Source of the DNA: Oncomelania hupensis
Taxonomy: Eukaryota; Mollusca; Gastropoda; Littorinimorpha; Pomatiopsidae
DNA: 64,000 bases
Reading direction: 5' to 3'
Assembly: GCA_036898135.1 (NCBI GenBank)
Contig: CM072517.1
Span: forward strand, 59,790,990-59,854,989
Of this stretch, positions 11,385 to 20,720 are shown piece after piece (position 1 is the stretch's first letter; the number at the start of each line of letters is the position of its first letter). A program made the translations under genes and the position numbers. The notes under the pieces were generated by a model. It saw only the letters and a list, made by a program, of their open reading frames with translations. It did no database searches and was not told the origin of the DNA.

Positions 11385-12040
11385 CCTTGTAGCAAGCAGT
11401 ACATTAGAGAAAACTTTGGCAGGCAAACTGCATGGACCGTTTCAGAGGCGGTCAAAATAGTCTTGTGGTGGCACATGGGCCACGTTTTCGGTGTCTCACC
11501 AGCCGCGTAAACACCAAAAACGCTGTCATAGTAGAATTAGCTTACCTGGTCAGTATGGCTCAAAAATACAAATGAGACATATTTTGAAAACTATAGTGCA
11601 TAGAAGTAAGCGAGTGGCACTCTTTAACGTATCGTTTATTAACGCTGGTGTGTTGCTGCAGAATTACTTCATCTGTACACTATAAGGGGTGTCGGATAGC
11701 GCAGTGGTTGGAGCACTCGCTACTGTGTCGCAAGTTAAGCATCGTCCAGTGCGGTTAGCACTTGGATGGGTGACCGCAAACCGTGAAGCGAAAAATAACA
11801 ACGCCCCCCGTTGACTCAACTGTGACTGAGTACCTACTCTTTTAAGGGTGGGGAAGGTAAAGCAGCGAGGGAGAGAGATGGGCATCACCCTCATTACGCT
11901 GGCCGAAGATAAGTGTGATCTCAAACATCACGCTCCCCTACAGCCACAGGCAATGGGACAATTTTTACCTTACCTTACCTTTACCTGTACACTATACAGT
12001 TGTTCTGTCCCTAAAACCTTATTAAACGTTAGGATCTATC
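11385..12040. repeat. Dispersed repeat W, copy 1, interrupted by SINE-I
   Basis: Matches 44485-44800 (AGCAAGCAG.., GAGGCGGTCAA, GTCAGTATGGCT, AAAACCTTATTAAA). The 44 kb copy runs straight through the SINE-I insertion point, so it serves as the empty site. Family type unknown. Confidence 0.75.
11685..11984 (+). mobile_element. SINE-I copy 1: tRNA A-box joined to 5S rRNA segment
   Basis: The head GGATAGCGCAGTGGTTGGAG holds a tRNA-type A-box (11697-11707). It is followed at 11729-11778 by GCAAGTTAAGCATCGTCC and GGTTAGCACTTGGATGGGTG then ACCGC, matching the 5S rRNA box A, intermediate element and box C as I know them in animals. The body has GAGGGAGAGAGATGGGCATC and TCATTACGCTGGCC. The tail is ACCTTACCTTACCTTTACC. 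A perfect 12-bp TSD CTGTACACTATA (11673-11684, 11985-11996) fixes the ends. Confidence 0.9.
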
Positions 12041-12323
12041 GGATGACATTTTAAACACCTATTTTCATACTTAATTTTACCATAGCAAACTTAATTCGTA
12101 TACGCCTATGTTCTAGGTTTAGTACTTGTGCTCTTCTTCGGGGCGGACAAAATATACTCGTGTGTTGGACAAAACACTCTAGTCAGTCTAGTGTCTGTAC
12201 AAAACACTGTTGTGTTCTGTCCGGCTGAAGACTAGCTTTGCTCGAAAATTTTCATTATGTGGTTTTGTTTTGTTTTTGTCCGCATTGGCGTTCTTTTGGC
12301 TTCTTACATTTCTATAAAAAAAA
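12041..12323. other. No gene recognised
   Basis: Short unique stretch. Confidence 0.4.
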
Positions 12324-12325
12324 TA

Positions 12326-13120
12326 CAGTGGAACCTCCGGTATACGACCGTCCAAAATCTGAGAAAAAACGGTCTTATAATAGAGGTGATCTTATACCGG
12401 AAACAAAGGGGTGGGGTGGGGTGGGGGGAGGGGGGTCAGGCTCGGAGGGGTATGTAGTCATAATTTTCACACTCACCAGCATGTATTCTCTGACAAAGGA
12501 AACTGTAAAACATGTTTCATTTTTAGCTTTGTCTTTTATTCACAACTTCAAAAATAGAAAACAGTCGAACCACTGCCAGACGCGTTCATCCAAGTCTGTC
12601 AGTGCAGAAGCTCTCAGTTTCGATGTTTCCCTTTTCGCCACTTTCTCCACTCTCCCATTGTAGTTTCACAGATTCCTTATCCTTCATGATGAGCTGAATT
12701 TGGGTCTTCCCAACGTCTAAACTTCTTGCAATAGACAAATAACTCTCCCCATTTTCACTTCTTTCAATCACTTTCATTCTCTCTGCCAAACTCAAAACGT
12801 TCCTCTTGCGCGACGCCATTTTGACAGCCAGTGTAGGCGAGTAATGTCCCTTATTTGCAAACCGGAAATAGCAGACAACAGCAGGCGTACACTAACATGA
12901 GAGAAAAAACGAAAGGTACAGACAGCAAATTACCTGATATCTCTTTTAAATTGCCCTAAGACGGTCGTATAAAGGGCTTAAGACACGGTCGCTGGTCGCA
13001 TAAACGAGGTAGTCGCATACCAGAGGTCATTTATTATTGGACGTGAATCCGTCAGAAGTTTTCAGATCACATAACGGAGGGAGTCGTATACCAGAGAGCC
13101 GGATACCGGAGGTTCCACTG
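12326..13120 (-). mobile_element. Tigger/pogo-like DNA transposon, internally deleted
   Basis: Terminal inverted repeats CAGTGGAACCTCCGGTAT (12326-12343) and complement (13103-13120) are flanked by TA on both sides (12324-12325, 13121-13122). CAGT termini and a TA duplication are typical of the pogo/Tigger branch of Tc1-mariner. Subterminal GTCGTATAC-like motifs recur near both ends. At 795 bp only the start of a transposase remains (next entry). Confidence 0.9.
12586..12819 (-). pseudogene. Truncated Tigger/CENP-B-type transposase, N-terminal DNA-binding part
   Basis: 77-residue frame starting MASRKRNVLSLAERMKVIER, then ENGESYLSIARSLDVGKTQI. This is the helix-turn-helix pattern of CENP-B N-terminal/pogo domains (KR..LSLEEKLKIIE..E.G.S...IA..FGVSKSTV). 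The frame ends at a stop soon after; the second HTH domain and the DDE catalytic domain are absent. It sits inside the TIRs, so it is the remnant of the element's own transposase. It could still bind transposon ends if expressed (inference). Confidence 0.8.
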
Positions 13121-13504
13121 TAGTAAAAATTATTGCAACTTGTCAATGCTAGCAGTTCTCTTAGTTTTATATTCTATTTAGTATTTGACTCTTGAATGTT
13201 GAGCGATAACCGCGCAAGCAGGCAGTATGGAATTCCCTTTTGTAAAATATTTCTTTTCACCACTTTGCAGCTAAATAATCTTTATGTAGAAGCATAGTTT
13301 CTAAATAATCATTTGTTTTACAAACAATGTAAGATTTCTCTAAATAATGTATTTTGCCGGTAAATAACTAATTATTTTTTTAAACAATATATTGTTTAGA
13401 TAAATAAATAATAATAATATAAGGCATTTTTGCTAAATAAGGAATTATTACATTATATAATGCAACATAAAAATTTTGTACAGATATTATTTGCATTTGT
13501 AACA

Positions 13505-13945
13505 AAAATATAACCATCCAACACTTAATATTACATTCTTGACTGCACGGTAACAATATAATAATTATATTCTACGTAACTGTCAAAGGTAAAAACCTTA
13601 AGAGTATTGACAAACTATCGCAACATTTAGCACTTTTTTGATATTTTTTTTACTATGTAAGTGAAAGTTTATTTGGTAAAATCCCAAAACTGTCGTATTT
13701 TCTAGTTGTTTAGGCCCCTTTCCATATTTGATGTCATCCTCGTTACACGTGTGTAACAAGGAGGTCATCCTTGTTACACGTATGTAACAAGGATGACCTG
13801 TGTAGAACCGCCCTGAGACGATAAGTGACTGGCCATGTTTGTGCACCATTTTTCAATCAAATAAATTACCAATGACGATCAGCATTCGGTATCCGTTTTC
13901 ATTCGTATGTGCCTGTGACAGCAGTGGGAGGAACATCCTGAACAG
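13505..13945. repeat. Dispersed repeat L, copy 2
   Basis: Same family as 2990-3420. The central palindrome appears twice: a degenerate version at 13733-13765 and a perfect one at 13763-13798 (16-bp arms GGTCATCCTTGTTACA and complement). Confidence 0.75.
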
Positions 13946-14037
13946 TTATGATAAATTTAATATCATTGAAGACTAAGACTTAAAATCATACGTAAATATA
14001 TCTAAAGCACTGATATATGCTACAATTAGTCAATTCT

Positions 14038-14039
<2 letters not shown>

Positions 14040-14120
<81 letters not shown>
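14040..14120 (+). repeat. (AAT)n microsatellite
   Basis: About 27 units, abutting the pentanucleotide tail of LINE-K copy 1. A second (AAT)n follows at 14376-14442. Confidence 0.97.
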
Positions 14121-14121
<1 letters not shown>

Positions 14122-14365
14122 CCTATCCTATCCTATCCTATCCTGTCCTGTCCCGTAACCCGAAGGTCGTAGGGGCACCACAGATATGATCGTTTAACCA
14201 GCATACTCCATCTTTCTCTGTCCTCAGCAGCCCTGATGGCTTCGCTCAGTGTCAGACCAGTCCATTCTCGAATGTTGTCCTCCCACCTCTTTTTCGGTCT
14301 CCCTCTTTTTCTACCTCCTTGCACTGTGACTTGCAGAATAGTCTTTGCAAGGCCTGATGATCTGG
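14122..14365 (-). mobile_element. LINE-K copy 1, 5'-truncated RTE-like
   Basis: Minus strand encodes GGRKRGRPKKRWEDNIREW, LTLSEAIRAAEDRERW and LVKRS, ending in a (GGATA)n tail (plus strand CCTAT at 14122-14145). The W-D-I...LSE.R..DRE.W pattern is that of the C-terminal end of RTE/BovB-type polyproteins (from memory). Confidence 0.8.
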
Positions 14366-14382
14366 TGATCTATCATAATAAC

Positions 14383-14443
<61 letters not shown>

Positions 14444-14627
14444 TCATGTGCCTTTTATCTCCAAATGCTTACAAAGCATGATTGTCAATTGTATGCAAAT
14501 TATTACATCAAATATAGATTTTATTTTAAAAAGAAAAAAAAGACAACTTTTATGACGTCAATTAAAAAAACGGCATAAGTTATAATGACGATGTTTTTAA
14601 AATATATTAATTGTTTAATATATTAAT

Positions 14628-14694
14628 TGATAAATGTTTGAATGATTACCATCTTGGAAAATATCCAAGATGGTAATCATTCAAACATTTATCA
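14628..14694. repeat. Perfect 31-bp inverted repeat (hairpin)
   Basis: Arms 14628-14658 and 14664-14694 are exact complements (core GAATGATTACCATCTTGGA) around a 5-nt loop AAATA. It lies near the middle of the AT-rich TIR element. Confidence 0.95.
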
Positions 14695-14699
14695 TTTAA

Positions 14700-16312
14700 A
14701 TTAAATATATAAAATATACTGATTATTTAAAACTATCCGTTCAATTTTAGGTTTTAACAAAGGTAATCAGAATAGCTTATGTTCGAAAAATTAAGTTAAA
14801 TAGTTATATTTATAATTAAATATTTATTATGCATACATTAATCTGTAAATATTTCTCAAATAATATAATCGCAAATACATTTTCCGCGATGATTGGAATA
14901 AGCATGTATTGTTGTCATCTTGCTTTCTTACCTATTCATAAATCATAAATAAGCAATAACATTATATTTTGTTATATAATTATGTCGTTATATTAATTTT
15001 TGTTCATGTTACTTCATTTGTTTTAATTTTGAGTTCATCTGTTTATAATTTAATATATTGTCTAATATCACAGATGTGACTAGACATTAAATAAAATAAA
15101 TAAATGAATGCATTATTTAGCACATTGTGTGAAATAATGTGTGATTTACAAATGTTTATAAATAATGATTTCTTCTATAGTATTTTGGCAACATTTCCAA
15201 TATTTACGTAAATAATTAATTGTTAAAGTAATGCAATTTTTATTATTAACGGGATTTGCAGATACAAGTCATATTCCTGTGAGGTTTGTGTAGTGATAAT
15301 GAAATTTGGAAAATCGCGAATTTACGCTGTTTGCGATTTAAAATGAGGCCACTAAATCGCTCTTTTTCTTTCTTTTTTTTTAAACATTTCTGCAACAGTA
15401 TTATTATATACGAAACTGCAACGGCAACAGCTCCAGAAAAGAGGGATTCGTCATTATTTCTGCATTGGCTGGATTGCCCAGAGTAAATAAACATGGAGAA
15501 CTCGCAAATTAACGGGGATCTTGTGAAGAGAAAAATAGCAGTGGTATTGATTCCAATATTCCCGCTACTTCTACTTTTTCAAGACCTGTCTATGGCTTCT
15601 GGGGTAAATAAATGCAAAAAGAAAGCATACTTTATTTTTTCTTCTGACGTAGATACTAAATACACTAAACACTTCTGCGCAAAACTGACCTTGACCTTTC
15701 GCTTGTGCCCGGACCGTAACAGACGGAGTGATTTATGTTGAAATATAAATAATTAGCAATAAAATTTGGATGCACAATCTTTTGTAAAGACATTGCATTT
15801 AATTATAGAAAGCAGTCAATCTTTTTTTTAAATTTTCAAGCGAATCCTGGATTCCCTAAATAATGAAAATTGTAGTCTCTTAAACCAATTAACTGTTTAC
15901 GTAAATAATGCATTGTTTAGTGACATATTCTAAATAGTACATTATTACAGTGTGTGACACAATGTGTCTGAAATGTTAATATTAACGTGTACATTCGTGC
16001 GAGTCAGTGCATGATGTATCTTTGTGAATGTTTTTTTTTTAAATATTATTATTACATTTTTGTTAATGCTTTTTACTTACAACAATTGCATGTTAGAATT
16101 TCTCTTATGAAATAATACAGTTTTCTGAATCTGAATTAGCAAATTATACTAAATAATACATTATATAGCTAAACAAATCATTATTTAGAATCATTTATAA
16201 ATAATACATTATTTCACACAATCTGCTAACTAGTGCATTATATATGTAACTAATTCCTTATTTAGCAACACTGCCTTATTTACTTACATCATGATTATAC
16301 ATCATGATTTAT
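14700..16312. other. AT-rich interior of the TIR element, no gene recognised
   Basis: Many copies of TAAATAAT.CATTATTTA-like motifs, densest at 15090-15180 and 15860-16290. Open frames at 15286-15741 on both strands have no known domain. Confidence 0.5.
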
Positions 16313-16510
16313 GATAAGGCACGGCGAAAGGAGGCAGAAGAAGAGGGAGACAGAAAAAGAGGTGGGAGGTCAACATTCGAGAATGGACTGGCTTGATACT
16401 GATCGAAGCCATCAGGCTTGCTGAGGACAGAGAAAGATGGAGTACGCTGGTTAAACGATCATCTGTGGTGCACCAACGTCTTTCGAGTGACAGGGTAGGA
16501 TAGGATAGGC
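16313..16510 (+). mobile_element. LINE-K copy 2, 5'-truncated, nested in right arm of TIR element
   Basis: Reads AAGGAGGCAGAAGAAGAGGG ... GAGGACAGAGAAAGATGGAG and ends in (GGATA)n at 16494-16508. It interrupts the inverted homology of the surrounding element, so it inserted later. Confidence 0.85.
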
Positions 16511-16905
16511 TTCTATATAAAAATTATTTAGCCTAAAGTGTAAAAAAAAATCGCAAAATGAATATTTTACAAAGGGAATTCCACAAGGAAGTGGTTCAAA
16601 GCTAGTGGAGGGTCTGGAGCACTGTAAAATTTCTGGTCAAGACCATGATACTGTTACGTTGAAACGCGAAGGATAGTACGTCTGAAACGCGCACGATAGA
16701 TCTAATCGTTGCGCTTTGCAAAGTATTCAATAATAGAGTGTATTTACCTTTGATTTGAGTTTGTGTTGTTGTTAGAAGAAGCTTTGTATAACGTTGATAA
16801 TTTTTGTTAGTCGATATTATTGGAGAATTCTCTAGATCTGCTTGTTTACTATCGATCGAAGTTTCGCGATATTTGAGAACATTCTTGGACAGAAAGAATG
16901 TTGTA

Positions 16906-17003
16906 TGACGTAAGTCAGTGATGACGAAGTTTCATTTGATTGGTTGTAGTGCGTCATTCTGCCGTGTTCTAAATTGTTCTGGAGTATGAAGAGACTATAT
17001 AAG
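16906..17003 (+). promoter_or_regulatory. LTR-M promoter block: TGACGTAA, ATTGG, TATATAAG
   Basis: TGACGTAA (16906-16913, CRE-like), ATTGG (16939-16943, inverted CCAAT) and TATATAAG (16996-17003). In copy 2 the same elements stand at 36155, 36188 and 36244, so spacings agree within a base. AATAAA follows at 17170-17175. This looks like a pol II promoter of the LTR (inference). Confidence 0.65.
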
Positions 17004-17026
17004 TGCCGCACTGTTTCAAGTCGGTA

Positions 17027-17093
17027 ATCGTCCCCTATACGCTTATGTGTCCGGGGACGTTAATCTATTTTAACTAACTAACTAACTAACTAA
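17027..17093 (+). mobile_element. Retroposon G copy 1, 3' end with (TAAC)n tail
   Basis: GTCCCCTATACGCTTATGTG then TCCGGGGACGTTAATCT and (TAAC)n. It is absent from LTR-M copy 2 at the same place, so it is an insertion. GTCCCC/GGGGAC form a stem. Confidence 0.75.
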
Positions 17094-17398
17094 AGAGGTG
17101 TTGATAGTGTGTTGAAAGTAAAAATTTGAGAGTGGAAAAAGCGATTGTATGCAGTGTTGATGTATGCTGAATAAAGTTGGAAAACTACATACGAAGACTT
17201 TGCCTTGTTGCCGAGTGAGCAGGCTGCGTGGATAAACGAATCTGAGTTACACCTTATCAGGACTTCAGCATTGGGGCTGAATCAACTACTGATAGAAAAA
17301 CACCAACATCGATCGAGTGTAACAGATACACAGACAAGTGCCTCACAAACATATCAGACAAGATTAAAAACTGAGATGTAGTCTGTGCACGCACGCCT

Positions 17399-17695
17399 TC
17401 CCCCCCCCCCCCCCCGGACTTTAAAGATCCTGACGCCCATGTCCTAGAAGGGTGAGTGAGTCCTAGCTATACACGAATGCACCCCATAAGCACCAAACCC
17501 CTTTTGTCCTTATTGTCCCGGTGGCCCAGGATTGTGCTCAGTGGTCTGAGGCGTCAGACTATGCCCCTACAGCTGCAAGTGTGCGCTTCTGGCGGCTGAA
17601 GTGAGATCCTGTAGCGAACATCGCCTTGAGCAGCTCTTGAGTGGGTAAGACGCTATATAAAAACGATTAAATAAAATAAATAAATAAATGTAGAC
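17399..17695 (+). mobile_element. SINE-E copy 1
   Basis: After a C-run, GGACTTTAAAGATCCTGACG (the family's 5' block), a GTGCTCAGTGGTCTGAGGCG segment with A-box character, then CTTGAGCAGCTCTTGAG and GCTATATAAAAACGATTAAA with a (TAAA)n tail. Minus copies lie at 24118-24445 and 44106-44425. Confidence 0.8.
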
Positions 17696-17849
17696 GTATC
17701 GCAGGCACCTTTTACCTCAATGTTCACAAAGGACGAGCCAAGTCTGCGGCTAGGTAAGTAATCCGTTATAGATTTCTTGAGTCCGCAAGCCTTTTCGTTC
17801 GTTCGTTCGTTTCATACTGTAGATTAGAGTCCCTGGACAAGTTAGCGTT

Positions 17850-18480
17850 TAAGGGACCTGAATATGAAGTCTTGTAGAAATACGAAGTGATGTAATAAGA
17901 AGTCTCGATGTGGTAAGTCGTACAGCAGATGAGCGCACAAGGCAGCAATGAAGTGTAGGTGCAGTCGCGCAAAGGTGGGGAAGGTGGGTCGTCTCTAAAG
18001 CAGACTCAAGAAGATGTGGCGGTGGTGCTGTGACTTGGAATCTTAGAAGAGGAGATTTGGCGATGGAGCCATAGAACCTTGTGAGGAAATCATGTTTAGA
18101 AGGCAAGCGCCAGGGCCGCCTGTTAGTAGTAAAAGATGGAAGCAGCCAAAGAGTAGAGCAAACCGGCACCAGAACGGTGCGGTACCTCTCCACGATCCGC
18201 CGTCGGCGCTCAGTCAATGGAACCCACATGTAGTAGAAAATGAAGTGTGAGAGTTGAGGTGGAGTGTCATCTCGGGATCTCCCCAGTCCGCCGGAACAGC
18301 GGGAATTCCCAGGTCGCCAAAGTAAACAGCGAGTCCTCAATCGCCAAAGAAGCGGCAACCCCCGGAATCCCATAGCAACAGCAGCAGCTGCTGGTGTTTG
18401 AACGCCTCCTATGGGAAAATAAGCTAATTGACCGCCGCTGTGGAATTTGATGGTCGACTTTGGGCCTGACCACCGCAATG
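17850..18480. repeat. Dispersed repeat Y, copy 2
   Basis: See 1-560. The minus-strand open frame of 209 codons here (18478-17849) has only patchy similarity to the frame in copy 1 and no domain. Confidence 0.6.
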
Positions 18481-18600
18481 GAAGATTAAGGTCGGCATGA
18501 CCGCTGCAGTGGTAGATGCAGGTCGACTTGGCTTGACCACCGCAATGGAAGATTCAGGTCAGCATGACAGCCGCAGTGGAAGATGCAGGTCGGCAGGAAA
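18425..18600 (+). repeat. Alternating 31/36-bp minisatellite
   Basis: Five units of GACCRCCGCARTGGAAGAT..AGGTCGGCAT with alternating spacers of about 37, 31, 36 and 31 bp. Confidence 0.7.
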
Positions 18601-19027
18601 TGTGCGCAACACCTCTGCGTGTGGTGAATGCAGGAGAAGCCTTTTGCCCAACTTACCACAAATATACCACCAGGTCTACATATAAGTCTTTCTTAAAGAG
18701 AGTCTGAGTTTTGTTATTGTTGTTGTTATTGTCGTTGTCGTCGTCGTTTTTTCAAATGTTTTACACTAGATAATATATCGATTTGTGCCGCTGTTGGTAA
18801 GGATGGTGGTGGTTGTGGAGATGGTGGAGGTGGTGGTGATTGTACATTGTGATGACTCCTCTCTCTTACTTCTAAAGTGAACAGGTTTTCTGAAATAGAA
18901 ACAAAATAAAATCAAGTAAATAAATAAAATAAATAAATAATACGTTGAGAGGGATAACATGTTGTTTGCCTACCTCTAATATTTGGAGCAAATTAAATTC
19001 AAAACAGTCGATTATATACCATTTTAA
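18601..19027. other. No gene recognised
   Basis: Short degenerate GTT/GTC and GGT runs at 18710-18840. Nothing else. Confidence 0.4.
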
Positions 19028-19151
19028 CACAGGCGCTGATATCTGGTCATCCGGTCGCCTATAACTGACGTCTCCCTTCTATGTACGTATTTATTATCTA
19101 TATAATCCATACATGCAGGAGAGACGCGTCATCCAGAGACGAGCGCCTGTG
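19028..19151. mobile_element. MITE N copy 1
   Basis: CACAGGCGCT at the left, complement at the right (19142-19151), with GACGCGTCA before the right end. Copy 2 at 35828-35926 has the same termini and the same GACGCGTCA motif. Confidence 0.6.
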
Positions 19152-19319
19152 CATGTTAGCAGTTCACGTGTCCTGTGCGCACGTACTGTAGACAAATAAT
19201 TATTATTTATATAGTGTGTGAGTCCTTTTGGAAGCTATTGCGAAAAATGTGACAGTTACGTTGTAAAGCGTCGATTGTCCATACAATTAAAATTTTAATA
19301 ATCGTAAAATATCACGTTT

Positions 19320-19320
<1 letters not shown>

Positions 19321-19366
<46 letters not shown>

Positions 19367-19443
19367 CCCACACACCCACACACAATCACGCACACACAAT
19401 CACGCACGCACACACAATCACACACACACACACACACACAATC
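19321..19443 (+). repeat. (CA)n microsatellite
   Basis: CA tract with AATCACG interruptions. Confidence 0.95.
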
Positions 19444-19619
19444 ACAAAAACCATGGCAATTCTCCTACGAACGTGTGTGTAAATCATGCTAATTTTCACC
19501 GTTTTCAAAAGCCCAACCAATAAAACAAAACAAAAAAACAAAGAAATCGAATAAAGTAGGAGGACTCATAAAACATGACGGACTTTGAGAAAGCGCTGTT
19601 TGTGCGCGCAGCGCAGCCT

Positions 19620-19953
19620 GTTTCACCCGCCCGTTGGAGGTAACAGTGTGGTCCAATGGTAGAACTCTCGCTTTGGAACGATGAAAAATCCGGTCGCGCT
19701 CCGCCAGCCCTGGCATGTGAGAAATCTTGCGTGGCATATCGACGGTGACAAGGGCGAGGGTTTCAAAATTGTGTGTGTGTGTGGTTGTTTTTTTCACGGA
19801 AAGTCCACTTTCTGTATGGACTCGTTATATGTTGTTGTTGTCGTCGTCATCGCCGTTGTCGTCGTTTAAAATGCCTCCTTGCCAACCCTCTCCCTTAATG
19901 CCCATCACCACACCTGTCGCCGCAGCGAAACGTTAAAAGAACCGGGTATTGTG

Positions 19954-20025
<72 letters not shown>
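19620..20025 (+). mobile_element. SINE-T candidate with (AAT)n tail
   Basis: GTGTGGTCCAATGGTAGAAC at 19646 looks like a tRNA A-box region. A conserved-style 3' end GCGAAACGTTAAAAGAACC precedes (AAT)n from 19957. Single copy, B-box weak, limits uncertain. Confidence 0.45.
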
Positions 20026-20026
<1 letters not shown>

Positions 20027-20039
20027 TTAATAAAAAATA

Positions 20040-20044
20040 ACAAA

Positions 20045-20122
<78 letters not shown>

Positions 20123-20408
20123 AAGATGCTATCAGGCGCTTACTTTTTAAATCAAACTCAAAGCGCTGCGATCTGAAGATATCACTATTACGGAAGACGT
20201 AACAGAAATGAATGTGAATGTTTTTATATTTAGATTGACTGGAACCAGCATCATTATAGATAGGAGGCAGGAAACTGGAGTGCCCCGGATAAAACCACAG
20301 GTGTCCTAAAACAAAACAAAACAAACCATGATGAGATTCGAACCTGCAACCTTCTGCACACAAAACCAATTCACTATCCACTGTGCTATCAACCCACTGC
20401 TTCAACAG
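20040..20408 (-). mobile_element. SINE-B copy 5
   Basis: Minus-strand copy: (AAT)n tail 20048-20121, then AAAGCGCTGCGATCTGAAGA, GGAAACTGGAGTGCCCCGG (central motif, diverged), a B-box GATTCGAACCTGC and an A-box near 20390. Its tail abuts the (AAT)n of the preceding element. Confidence 0.75.
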
Positions 20409-20720
20409 GAATGTAGGTGATAGGCACAAACACCCGCGCATACATTTAGGTCGTTAAGAGTCGCTCAGTAGTTTGGTCCACGGCATCCACCGGCGCCATA
20501 AGCAGCCCTGTTGAGCTGATAAGTGCGCTATAGGAGAATAATTGCTTGTACTGTCCCGATACTTTGATCGTGTACGTATGGAAGGAATGTTTCTTGGATC
20601 ATCTGACTCGTCTCCGACAGACATTAACATTGGCTCGTTCTTATTCCGGACTATTTCAGAGTTGGAACAACAACTACATGCAAAAAAAACAAAACACTAA
20701 CAAACAAACAAACAAAAACT
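20409..20720. other. No gene recognised
   Basis: Nothing supported. Confidence 0.4.

Larger units (their letters stand above)
13229..16582. mobile_element. AT-rich 3.35 kb element with terminal inverted repeats
   Basis: GGAATTCCCTTTTGTAAAAT starts at 13229 and its complement ends at 16582 (one-base indel over 23 bp). Weaker inverted homology runs on to about 13300/16511 (GCTAAATAAT.TTTAT.TAGAAGC). A second inverted block pairs 13418-13465 with 16231-16280 (ATAAGGCA..TTGCTAAATAAGGAATTA). The interior is strongly AT-rich with many TAAATAAT/ATTATTTA motifs. Nothing inside resembles a transposase. A host duplication could not be defined. Nested in it are repeat L, LINE-K copies and AAT arrays. 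Confidence 0.65.
16652..17324 (+). mobile_element. LTR-M copy 1, complete lone LTR
   Basis: Starts TGTTAC and ends GTAACA, flanked by a perfect 5-bp duplication GATAC (16647-16651, 17325-17329). Matches 35761-36516 and the broken copy from 61777. Contains TGACGT, ATTGG, TATATAAG and AATAAA in promoter-like order. No internal retroviral sequence adjoins: a solo LTR. A G-type retroposon end interrupts it at about 17027-17093. Confidence 0.9.

Noticed and set aside
11729..11778. Possible 5S rRNA gene
   Set aside because: Only about 50 bp of 5S similarity, embedded in a SINE with TSD, and the same chimera at 54151.
15246..15741. Transposase of the AT-rich TIR element
   Set aside because: Frames are short, overlap on opposite strands and show no catalytic or DNA-binding motif.
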